This document shows, piece after piece, positions 48,144 to 55,843 of a DNA stretch of 64,000 nt; position 1 is the stretch's first letter, and the number at the start of each line of letters is the position of its first letter. The DNA is taken from assembly GCF_019800665.1 (NCBI RefSeq), contig NZ_JAHVKO010000001.1, positions 744,001-808,000 on the forward strand, read 5' to 3'. This DNA comes from Microbulbifer agarilyticus. Its GTDB lineage: Bacteria > Pseudomonadota > Gammaproteobacteria > Pseudomonadales > Cellvibrionaceae. The notes under the pieces were generated by a model, which was not told where the DNA came from, did no database searches, and worked only from the letters and a program-made list of their open reading frames with translations. A program made the translations under genes and the position numbers.

Positions 48144-49715
48144 ATGAAACGAAGAAATTTCTGTCAGGCAGCGGTACTCATTCCCGCGACCAATATCATT
48201 CTTCCGACTAAATCGGAGGCACAAGCAGCAGACAAGGCGAACGAAGCTAAAAAAGCCAGTAAGCCAGCAGCCCACAAAGCACAGGCCAAGAGCGGCACCA
48301 TCCGGCAGGGAATTTCAGCGAAAGAAGCGGATGGAATGACCTATTCCGATATGAGCAAACCATCCGGCAAAAGTGTTGTTGCCGGCGGACCGGCAGAAAA
48401 GACGGATAGCAAGCCGTATCAAATGCCGCTGACCCAAGAAGAGCAAGACATGCTCGGAGGGTCAAAGGGCCCTGAAATGGCCAAACTCATGAAGATTTTG
48501 GTGGCGCACGGCAATGCCTTTGGGGCTGACAAACTCGTAAAGCTGGGCGGGCGACCCCACTCCTCCATGTACTTCGGCACCGAATACATGGCTTCGCTGA
48601 TTGGCATTTTCGATGAAGTGGCCAAGGCCGGGCTCAAATCCTACGCGCCTTACACGGTTAACCCCCGCCCCTACGATGCTTACAACGTCAACAACAACCC
48701 AACCGATATGCAGCTGATTTACGAGGGCTATGCCCGGCAGCGGGATGTTGACTGGGTACATGTACGCCTCGGCTCACCCGACCTCAACTACCGCAGCTGC
48801 GCCTGCTACGTACCTGAAATCGGTAATGCGCCGAAACCGGGAACCTATGTCGCCTGGGCGGAATCCTCCGCGGTGAACTACGGAAACTCCGCACTTGGTC
48901 TGCGCACCAACCGCAATGCTACCGGCATGGAGTTGCTGTGTGCGATTGTTGGCAAGGCGCCCCGCTTCGGATTAATGACGGATGAGGGGCGCAAGGCGAA
49001 ATGGCTGATCGATGTAAAAACAAGTAAAGAACCGGACTGGGGTGTGATCGGTACGGCAATCGGCCGTAAATGTGTAGAGGATGTGCCGTTTATTGCCGGG
49101 CTGGATAGTTACTTTGGCGGCAAGATCACCAATGAAAATATGCACAAGCTGAAGGCAATGGGTAGTGCCACCGCCTCCAGTGGCGCAGTGGGTCTGTACC
49201 ATGTGGAAGGCGTCACACCGGACGCACAACAGCACGAACGCAAGCTGTTGCTGGACGGCTATCAAACCTATGTCATCGACGACGCAGAACAAGAGCGCAT
49301 ACGCGACACCTTCGAAAACCAGTGGACCAAAAAAGATCATGCGCCCACCCACTGCTTTATTGGTTGCCCGCACAATACCTATGACGAAATCCTTCAATGG
49401 GGAACCAATGTTACAAAGGCATTGGAGAAGAATGGCAAGAAAGAAGCCGCCATCCCCGTCTACCTGTTTTGCGCCAACGTCGTACGCGATCACCTGGTAG
49501 AGGAGCACCCGGAGCTCGTCGGGCGCATGAAGCAAGCCGGGATGAAATTTACCAACATGTGCTCGGTTTCCTATGCCGGTATGAAAGGTTTCTCCGAGCG
49601 CGTCTTCGGCGTGACGAATTCTGCAAAAACCCGCAACTATTCGACATTGCGATATTTTCCAGACGACGTTCTGCTGGAGATCATTGTTACCGGAGAAATC
49701 CCCAAAAACGCCTAG
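48144..49715 (+). CDS. Aconitase X large (catalytic) subunit with an export-type N-terminus
   Basis: A 523-residue protein. From about residue 93 (MPLTQEEQDMLGG) it follows the aconitase X catalytic family: VHVRLGSPDLNYRSCACYV, PEIGNAPKPGTYVAWAESSA, NSALGLRTNRNATG, and Cys residues in CAIVGKAPRFG, CFIGCPHNTYDE and NMCSVSYAGMKG that may hold an Fe-S cluster. Known members dehydrate cis-3-hydroxy-L-proline or mevalonate 5-phosphate. The first 28 residues are MKRRNF, a short hydrophobic stretch and SEAQA, like a Tat signal with an AxA cleavage site, then about 65 low-complexity polar residues. Such an extension is not usual for the family. The start is ATG 48144; a GTG four codons upstream is less likely. 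The small subunit follows 54 bases later. Confidence 0.85.
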   Translation: MKRRNFCQAAVLIPATNIILPTKSEAQAADKANEAKKASKPAAHKAQAKSGTIRQGISAKEADGMTYSDMSKPSGKSVVAGGPAEKTDSKPYQMPLTQEEQDMLGGSKGPEMAKLMKILVAHGNAFGADKLVKLGGRPHSSMYFGTEYMASLIGIFDEVAKAGLKSYAPYTVNPRPYDAYNVNNNPTDMQLIYEGYARQRDVDWVHVRLGSPDLNYRSCACYVPEIGNAPKPGTYVAWAESSAVNYGNSALGLRTNRNATGMELLCAIVGKAPRFGLMTDEGRKAKWLIDVKTSKEPDWGVIGTAIGRKCVEDVPFIAGLDSYFGGKITNENMHKLKAMGSATASSGAVGLYHVEGVTPDAQQHERKLLLDGYQTYVIDDAEQERIRDTFENQWTKKDHAPTHCFIGCPHNTYDEILQWGTNVTKALEKNGKKEAAIPVYLFCANVVRDHLVEEHPELVGRMKQAGMKFTNMCSVSYAGMKGFSERVFGVTNSAKTRNYSTLRYFPDDVLLEIIVTGEIPKNA

Positions 49716-49769
49716 TTGAACCAAACACGATACATCCGTTAAAGCCTACAGATAACGCTGGAGAATGAA

Positions 49770-50219
49770 ATGGCAAAGAAGAAGTTTCAGGGCCGCGCAC
49801 TATTACCAGGTAAGTTGGAAGGGAAAGCTCTCGTATCAACGGTGCCATTCAACACAAGTAATTCTTACATCAAGAATATGTTTGGTGGTGAGACAGAAAC
49901 CGCACCCTGTACCGATGCGGCCAACAAAGACCTTTATCAGAAAGACCTTAAGGGAGCCATTATCTGTACCACCCAGACCGTCGGCTCAACTCTCGGGGGC
50001 TGCGTGCTGATGGGAATGAGCGAGATTGGTGTGGGCCCACAGGCAATGCTATTCGCATGGCCGATTGATTCCGTTTCCTCAGCCGGACTGTTTATGAACG
50101 ACATCTGGTATGACCGCAGAATCATCACCGTTGACAAGCTCGGTGACGATTTCCTCAAGTCGGTGAAGTCAGGAGATCCCATTGCGATCTATGAAGACGG
50201 TACGGTTGAGGTTGGCTAA
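49770..50219 (+). CDS. Aconitase X small (swivel) subunit
   Basis: A 149-residue protein of the DUF126/aconitase X swivel family: FQGRALLPGKLEGKALVS, DLYQKDLKGAIICTT, VGSTLGGCVLM and GVGPQAMLFAWPIDSV. In the two-subunit enzymes it closes over the active site and supplies a catalytic Ser, likely in GSTLGG. It has no signal peptide, unlike the large subunit. GGAGA lies seven bases before the ATG. It forms an operon with the large subunit and probably the porin. Confidence 0.86.
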   Translation: MAKKKFQGRALLPGKLEGKALVSTVPFNTSNSYIKNMFGGETETAPCTDAANKDLYQKDLKGAIICTTQTVGSTLGGCVLMGMSEIGVGPQAMLFAWPIDSVSSAGLFMNDIWYDRRIITVDKLGDDFLKSVKSGDPIAIYEDGTVEVG

Positions 50220-50263
50220 AACAATCTTGAATGCATCTCGCTTCGACTGATACAGGGCAGCCA

Positions 50264-51577
50264 ATGAAGTGCATGCGCGCACCCGTGGTCAACTTACTTA
50301 GTGTTTGCGTCCTCTGTGTGGCCCCGGCAGCGGTTGCCTCGGGCACCCATACAAACGCAAGCACAAAAGACGCCGTCAGTAGCGACCCAACGGACCCCTC
50401 GGTAGTACTGCCGGACATTACTATTCGACGCGCGCAGCGGGACTCCCTACTCGGCATTTCACCTCTCAAGGGTGCCCACGACGCATTCGGCAATTTCTCG
50501 GACATGATTTACCGCGAAAATTGCGTACGTGTCGGGGTAACGTTTAATCATGCTTCCCAAGGTATTACCGAATCGGTAGACGATGATTCCAAGAGCGGTA
50601 GCACTACGGATATGGATCTCGTCGCTCAATGGGATGCCTATAAGCGTGGCGAACCGACTGCGGGCAAGCTTTACGTGCACATTGAAGGCCGCTGGGACTA
50701 CGGCACAACCGGGCCACAGGACCTCGGCTTCGTGAGCATGGCGACAGCGGGTGGTACTGCAAACGCATTCTCAGCCTATACCCCGACGTTTCTTCCGTTC
50801 AGAAACCTGTATTGGGAGCAAGGCAGTAAAGAGGCTGGCTGGGCGTACCGTATCGGCAAGATTACACCCGATGCCATCCTTGCCACCTCGCAGTACATTG
50901 CCCCGGTAACAACCTTTCTGCCGAATGCCGGTACGGGTCTATTTGTCAGTGGTTATTCTGATTCCGGGCTCGGCATTGTTGCGGTAAGGCACCCTAGCCC
51001 ACGCTGGCGTTTTCTCGGACTCGTTTCAGACGCCAACGGCGACCGCCAGAATTTCGGCGACATTGGTGCTAAGGATTTCTATAAGGCGGTTGAGATAGGT
51101 TTCAAGCAATGCCCAAAGACCGATAAAGCCGGATATTCAAAGATAACCTTCTGGCACAATGATGGCACCAAGGACCGACAGCCTATTAATGCCAGTACCG
51201 GCCTGCCCGGCCATGGTGTTACCGTAAAGCTGGAACAAGAGCTGGACCCACGCGGGAAGAACGTTGCCGTGCTTCGCTGGGGGCGTTCCTGGAACGATGC
51301 GGCCATCTATCGCCAACAGGCGGGGCTCTCTTTTATATTCAACAATCCCAGTGGCCCTCTTGGAATGCAGAACGACATGATGGGTGCCTCCGTCAACTGG
51401 ATCGAGTCCGTAATGCCCACCGCGCGCGAAGAAGTGAACTTCGAGCTGTTTTATCGCTTTCCGCTATTTGTTGGCCTCGACACAACGTTCAGCATCCAGC
51501 ACATCAGGAACCCTGCATTTACGGATGAATTCAATGAGGCACAGGCATTTAGCATCCGCATAAGATCAGTATTCTGA
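50264..51577 (+). CDS. OprB-like carbohydrate-selective porin
   Basis: A 437-residue protein with a Sec signal peptide (APVVNLLSVCVLCVAPAAVASG) when started at the ATG at 50264; an outer start at 50231 is less suited. SPLKGAHDAFGNFSDMIYRE starts the mature region. Repeated amphipathic strands, YRIGKITPDAILATSQYIA, VAVLRWGRSWNDAAIYRQQ and a final Phe (IRIRSVF) fit OprB-type outer-membrane porins that pass sugars or related small molecules. It lies 44 bases after the aconitase X small-subunit gene on the same strand, so it may admit that enzyme's substrate. Confidence 0.78.
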   Translation: MKCMRAPVVNLLSVCVLCVAPAAVASGTHTNASTKDAVSSDPTDPSVVLPDITIRRAQRDSLLGISPLKGAHDAFGNFSDMIYRENCVRVGVTFNHASQGITESVDDDSKSGSTTDMDLVAQWDAYKRGEPTAGKLYVHIEGRWDYGTTGPQDLGFVSMATAGGTANAFSAYTPTFLPFRNLYWEQGSKEAGWAYRIGKITPDAILATSQYIAPVTTFLPNAGTGLFVSGYSDSGLGIVAVRHPSPRWRFLGLVSDANGDRQNFGDIGAKDFYKAVEIGFKQCPKTDKAGYSKITFWHNDGTKDRQPINASTGLPGHGVTVKLEQELDPRGKNVAVLRWGRSWNDAAIYRQQAGLSFIFNNPSGPLGMQNDMMGASVNWIESVMPTAREEVNFELFYRFPLFVGLDTTFSIQHIRNPAFTDEFNEAQAFSIRIRSVF

Positions 51578-52474
51578 ACACTCCGCCTCCCAATACGGCG
51601 GCTCGCCGTAAAACCCCGCAAGGAAGTCAACAAACGCTTTTACCTTTAACGCAAGTAAACGCGACGAGGGATAGACCGCCCAAATGGACGTGTCTGACAG
51701 TGACGGGTAATCGGCCAATACCTCAACCAGCTCCCCGCTGGCTAGCTGCTGGTACACACACCAGACTGAACTCTGCGCAAGCCCTAGACCCGCAACACAG
51801 GCATCTCGCACCACCTCGCCGTTATCGGCGCGCAGTGTACCCAGTGTCTTAATGCGGACCGAGCCAGCACCGTCTCCGAACTCCCAGGTATCCAGGCCAC
51901 TGAGATGAAGACAACGGTGTTGTTCCAAATCCCGCGGAGATTCGGGAGTACCGTATTTTTCGAGGTAGGAAGGCGCCGCACAGACGATCCGTCGATCCGA
52001 CGCGAGCTTTCTTGCGATCAGTGATGAATCCAGAAGCTTTGCGTTGCGTATCGCAACATCAAAGCCCCCCTCCACCAGATCGACCATCGCATCGGATAAA
52101 CGTAGATCCACGCGCAGGTTTGGGTACTCCGCCATAAAATCGGCCAGCGCCGGCACCAGGTGCATACGCCCAAAGGATGCGGGCGCGGCAATCCTGAGCA
52201 CGCCGCTGGGCATGGTGCGCGCGGAGCCGACAGAAGCCTCGGCAGCCGCAACGCTTTCGAGTACGTCCTCGGCATGGGGCAGGAACGCTTCCCCCTCCTC
52301 CGTAAGAGATACTTTACGTGTGGTGCGATTAAGCAGCCGCACTCCAACACTCTCTTCCAGTTTGTTCAGATGCGCACTGGCAACCGCTGCCGACAGGCCG
52401 AGCTCCTTGCCCGCCTGACTGATATTGCGTGTCGCTGCGACCCGCACGAATAGCTTCAGGTATTGGATATTCAT
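51566..52474 (-). CDS. LysR-family transcriptional regulator
   Basis: A 302-residue LysR protein started at the ATG at 52474. HTH: ISQAGKELGLSAAVASAHLNKLE near residue 15, followed by LLNRTTRKVSLTEEG. The effector domain (GVLRIAAPASFGRMHLVP) is of the CrgA-like group. The gene converges on the porin with a 12-base overlap of their 3' ends, and diverges from three oxidoreductase genes beginning at 52605, its likely targets. The 130-base spacer holds an AT-rich inverted repeat, TTAATT/AATTAA, near 52517-52542. Confidence 0.92.
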   Translation of the reverse strand: MNIQYLKLFVRVAATRNISQAGKELGLSAAVASAHLNKLEESVGVRLLNRTTRKVSLTEEGEAFLPHAEDVLESVAAAEASVGSARTMPSGVLRIAAPASFGRMHLVPALADFMAEYPNLRVDLRLSDAMVDLVEGGFDVAIRNAKLLDSSLIARKLASDRRIVCAAPSYLEKYGTPESPRDLEQHRCLHLSGLDTWEFGDGAGSVRIKTLGTLRADNGEVVRDACVAGLGLAQSSVWCVYQQLASGELVEVLADYPSLSDTSIWAVYPSSRLLALKVKAFVDFLAGFYGEPPYWEAECSEY

Positions 52475-52604
52475 CTTGCCGATTATCAACGAAATCTAAA
52501 AGCTGATTACTCAGAGTTAATTATTATCAATTTTTCAATTAAAGACTAATCTTTACCCCATCGACAAATGAAGGGCGTCAGAAGTCGTTTCTGGCGATGA
52601 CAAG

Positions 52605-53549
52605 ATGGAATTTCCACCAATCAACCGGGCTTACAACCAGACCTATCGCCCAGGCAGGCTCAGCCTGGGACTGGTAGTGCCCATCGAAAATAGTGGCGCT
52701 TCTGCGGTCCCGCAAATGCGCGATCACCTGGAGCGGGTACAACTGGCGGAGACGTTGGGCTTTAGTGCCGTCTGGCTGCGCGACGTACCGTTTAACGTCC
52801 CCTCCTTCGGCGACGCCGGACAGCTATTCGACCCTTTTGTCTATCTCGGCTATCTAGCCGGCAATACCGAGCGCATCGCATTGGGTGTCGCGAGTATTGT
52901 CCTGCCCTTGCGCCACCCGGCCCATGTTGCGAAATCGGCCGCGAGCGTGGACGTACTCTCCAACGGCCGAGTACTGCTCGGCGTTGCCTCCGGCGATCGA
53001 CCGGAAGAATATCCAGCCTTCAACAAACCATTTGAAAGCCGCGCGGAAAGCTTCCGCTCGAGCATCGACTATATCAATAACGCCTGGAAGGACACCGCCA
53101 GCTTCGCCAACGAATTTGGCAACCCAAGTGGTGGCATCGACCTGTTACCGAAACCAATCACCGGGCGGTTGCCGCTGCTGATCACGGGTTCGAGCCGCCA
53201 GTCTCCGGAGTGGTTGGCACGCAATGGCGATGGCTGGATCACCTACCCGCGCGGGATCGATGCGCAGGCAAGCATTATCAGTCAGTGGCGTACGGGTATT
53301 AAGGAAGCCGGTGGCCGCGACAAACCGGCCACACAATCCCTGTATATCGACCTCGTCGACGAGCCCGACGCGACACCGCAACCGATCCACCTGGGCTTTC
53401 GCTCTGGAGTGAATTACCTGCACCGCTATTTATCGTCACTGCAGGGAATCGGCATTAATCACGTCGCGCTCAACCTCCGTTTTAACCAAGCGGATATTGA
53501 ATCAACCTTGAAACGTCTGGCGGAAGAAGTCTTGCCAGACTTTAGCTAA
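52605..53549 (+). CDS. Luciferase-like flavin monooxygenase
   Basis: A 314-residue LLM-class TIM-barrel protein. LSLGLVVPIENSGAS, FSAVWLRDVPF, LALGVASIVLPLRHPAHVAK, GVASGDRPEEYPAF and LLITGSSRQSPEWLARNGDGW are the flavin-binding family motifs. Members use reduced FMN or F420 to oxidise aldehydes, sulfonates or similar compounds; the substrate here is unknown. It heads a tight three-gene unit with an SDR (13-base gap) and an MDR (42-base gap), divergent from the LysR gene. Confidence 0.88.
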   Translation: MEFPPINRAYNQTYRPGRLSLGLVVPIENSGASAVPQMRDHLERVQLAETLGFSAVWLRDVPFNVPSFGDAGQLFDPFVYLGYLAGNTERIALGVASIVLPLRHPAHVAKSAASVDVLSNGRVLLGVASGDRPEEYPAFNKPFESRAESFRSSIDYINNAWKDTASFANEFGNPSGGIDLLPKPITGRLPLLITGSSRQSPEWLARNGDGWITYPRGIDAQASIISQWRTGIKEAGGRDKPATQSLYIDLVDEPDATPQPIHLGFRSGVNYLHRYLSSLQGIGINHVALNLRFNQADIESTLKRLAEEVLPDFS

Positions 53550-53562
53550 CACGGAATCCACT

Positions 53563-54357
53563 ATGACAAAACGGATATTGATCACCGGCTCTACCGATGG
53601 CATCGGCCTGGAAACGGCAAAGCTATTTGCGAAAAATGGCCACGAAGTGATTCTGCACGGTCGCTCTCAGGAAAAGCTGACCGCGGCAGAAGAAGCGATC
53701 AAAGCGAGCACACCGGATGCAGTTGTCAGCGGCTTCATTGCCGACTTCTCAAGCGTACCGGCGGTCAACGCGTTTGCGGACAAGATAATCTCCCACTTCG
53801 ACCACATCGATGTGTTGATCAACAATGCAGGAATATTTCGTACCAGCCACACGACCACCGCAGACGGTCTTGATATCCGCTTTGCGGTAAACACCATCGC
53901 CCCATGGGTGCTGACCCAGCGACTACTGCCATTACTTGGCAAAACGGGTCGCGTGGTGAATCTCACTTCCGCCGCTCAGGCCGGTGTGGATGCCGATGCG
54001 TTTCTCGGCAAGAAGCCGCTCGATGCGATGGATGCCTACTCGCAAAGCAAACTCGCGCTGATCCAGTGGTCCAGACATCTGGCAAATGCACTCGGCAACG
54101 AAGGTCCGGTGATTATTCCCGTCAATCCGGGCTCGCTGCTCGCCACCAAAATGGTGAAAGAAGGCTTCGGCGTCGCTGGTAAATCCACCAGCATTGGCGC
54201 GCAGGTGTTGGTCGACGCGGCCCTCTCCGACACCTTTGCTAACGCCTCCGGACGCTACTTCGACAATGACGTAGGCCAGTTTGCCGACCCGCATCCCAGC
54301 GCATTAGACGAAGCGCAGGTGCAAGAAACCATGCGCATCCTTAAATCACTGGTTTGA
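53563..54357 (+). CDS. Short-chain dehydrogenase/reductase
   Basis: A 264-residue SDR with the cofactor motif TGSTDGIG at residues 8-15, NNAGIFRTS, and the catalytic Ser, Tyr, Lys set (NLTSAAQAG, YSQSK). HGRSQEKL after the second beta strand, with Arg following, favours NADP(H). The proline-containing VNPGSLLATKMVKEGFG loop is typical of the retinol-dehydrogenase-like group. It lies between the LLM and MDR genes and is likely co-expressed; the substrate is unknown. Confidence 0.88.
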   Translation: MTKRILITGSTDGIGLETAKLFAKNGHEVILHGRSQEKLTAAEEAIKASTPDAVVSGFIADFSSVPAVNAFADKIISHFDHIDVLINNAGIFRTSHTTTADGLDIRFAVNTIAPWVLTQRLLPLLGKTGRVVNLTSAAQAGVDADAFLGKKPLDAMDAYSQSKLALIQWSRHLANALGNEGPVIIPVNPGSLLATKMVKEGFGVAGKSTSIGAQVLVDAALSDTFANASGRYFDNDVGQFADPHPSALDEAQVQETMRILKSLV

Positions 54358-54399
54358 ACACACCCAATTACCGCCTCACGGACGAATCAGGAGCCCGAC

Positions 54400-55386
54400 A
54401 TGAAAGCAATGATTATTAATTCTTACGGCGCGAGCGATGTATTTGAGCTGGCCGAAGTTGCCACGCCCAGCGCTGGCCCGGGACAAGTTTTGGTCAAAAT
54501 CGCCGCGACGAGTGTCAACACCGTCGATACCATGATCCGGCAGATGGGCAAGGAGCTGCCGCTATCCCCCGACTTGCCCGCCATCCTAGGGATGGATTTT
54601 GCTGGAACCGTAGAAGCGGTGGGCGAAGGTGTGGACGCCTTTGCCATTGGCGATGAAGTCTATGGATGCGCAGGCGGGCTTGCGGACATCCCCGGCGCAC
54701 TCGCCGAATACATGGTTGCAGATGCCAAGCTGATCGCACTGAAACCAAAATCCGCCTCCATGCGTGAGGCAGCCGCCCTGCCGCTGGTCGGCATCACCGC
54801 CTACGAAGGTTTAACCCGCGCTGGCGCATCTCAAGGTCAGAAGGTACTGGTGCACGGTGGCTCCGGTGGTGTTGGGCATGTCGCGCTACAAATTGCCAAA
54901 GCCTTTGGTGCAGATGTGTACTCCACCGGTGGCGGTTCCAGGCAATTGGCGCTCATCGAGGATCTCGGCGCTACCGGAATCAACTACGTCGACGAGTCGG
55001 TGGAAGCCTATGTGGCGAAACACACCGATGGTGTGGGATTTGATGTGGTATTCGACTCCGTGGGTGGGGCTAACCTCACCAATTCCTTCGAAGCGGCCGC
55101 GCTGAATGCGCAGGTAGCCACCACCGTGTCGATGGTGGAGCTGGACCTGACACCCATGCACTTTAAAGGGCTGTCGCTGCATGTCGTGTTTATGTTGATC
55201 CCAATGCTCCATGATCACAAACGTGAAGAGCACGGAGTGATTCTACAGGAGCTCGCCAAGCTCGTAGACAACGGTAACTTGCGCCCGGTCGTGGATGAAA
55301 AGACCTTCACCTTGCAAGAAGCTGGCAAGGCACACGACCATCTGACCAGCGGAAAGGCGATCGGCAAGGTCGTTATCTCGGTTTAA
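54400..55386 (+). CDS. Zinc-less MDR quinone oxidoreductase-type reductase
   Basis: A 328-residue medium-chain reductase. GMDFAGTVEAVGEGVDAFAIGDEVYG marks the GroES-like half and VLVHGGSGGVGHVALQIAKA the NADPH Rossmann half. The catalytic zinc Cys/His set is missing, as in quinone oxidoreductases (QOR) and enone reductases. AGGAG lies seven bases before the ATG. It ends the three-gene oxidoreductase unit, followed by a perfect hairpin. Confidence 0.9.
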   Translation: MKAMIINSYGASDVFELAEVATPSAGPGQVLVKIAATSVNTVDTMIRQMGKELPLSPDLPAILGMDFAGTVEAVGEGVDAFAIGDEVYGCAGGLADIPGALAEYMVADAKLIALKPKSASMREAAALPLVGITAYEGLTRAGASQGQKVLVHGGSGGVGHVALQIAKAFGADVYSTGGGSRQLALIEDLGATGINYVDESVEAYVAKHTDGVGFDVVFDSVGGANLTNSFEAAALNAQVATTVSMVELDLTPMHFKGLSLHVVFMLIPMLHDHKREEHGVILQELAKLVDNGNLRPVVDEKTFTLQEAGKAHDHLTSGKAIGKVVISV

Positions 55387-55400
55387 GCGTACTCAGTCCG

Positions 55401-55425
55401 CCAGGGCAAGATTGACTTGCCCTGG
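55401..55425 (+). terminator. Hairpin terminator of the oxidoreductase operon
   Basis: CCAGGGCAAG (55401-55410) pairs perfectly with CTTGCCCTGG (55416-55425), followed by TTACCTTCTGTTGTT, a moderate T-rich tail. Confidence 0.72.
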
Positions 55426-55738
55426 TTACCTTCTGTTGTTCCAGCCCCTACTGCTACACGGCCAACGACGATGGTTAGCCCCTCCGCGCCAACCTGATTC
55501 AATATAACGCTGCGTATACGTCGTAAGCATTTCCCTTCTTATTAGACATATTGAAATTCGTGTCAGCCCAACAAAACCCCCGCCCCATATCGTTCAATTT
55601 TTAGACTTCCGCCTACGATTAACAGGTAGTCAAAAACTAACCACTAAGTCTTTTGGTGACATCGCTACACCCGTCCCTCGTTTTTCCGTCGCAGCATCGC
55701 GAATCGCACTTCACTACATGCCTGGCAAAGGGGAACAA

Positions 55739-55754
55739 ATACATGGGCATGTAT
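55739..55754. promoter_or_regulatory. Perfect palindrome upstream of the MauG-like gene
   Basis: ATACATGGGCATGTAT has 7-base perfect arms and a two-base centre, 90 bases before the ATG at 55844. It could be a regulator site or lie in the 5' UTR; no regulator is assigned. Confidence 0.4.
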
Positions 55755-55843
55755 GAGGGTGCGGTTTGCCCGCAACGTAACCTTCCAGAAGGGACGTCGT
55801 TCGTTTAGAAGTTAAGAAGTACAGAGGTACAAGGAGCAACTCT

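Larger units (their letters stand above)
55387..55843. other. 457-base intergenic region before the MauG-like gene
   Basis: No supported gene. It contains the hairpin terminator at 55401-55425 and a short perfect palindrome at 55739-55754. The T-rich stretch at 55500-55640 may hold a promoter. Confidence 0.45.
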
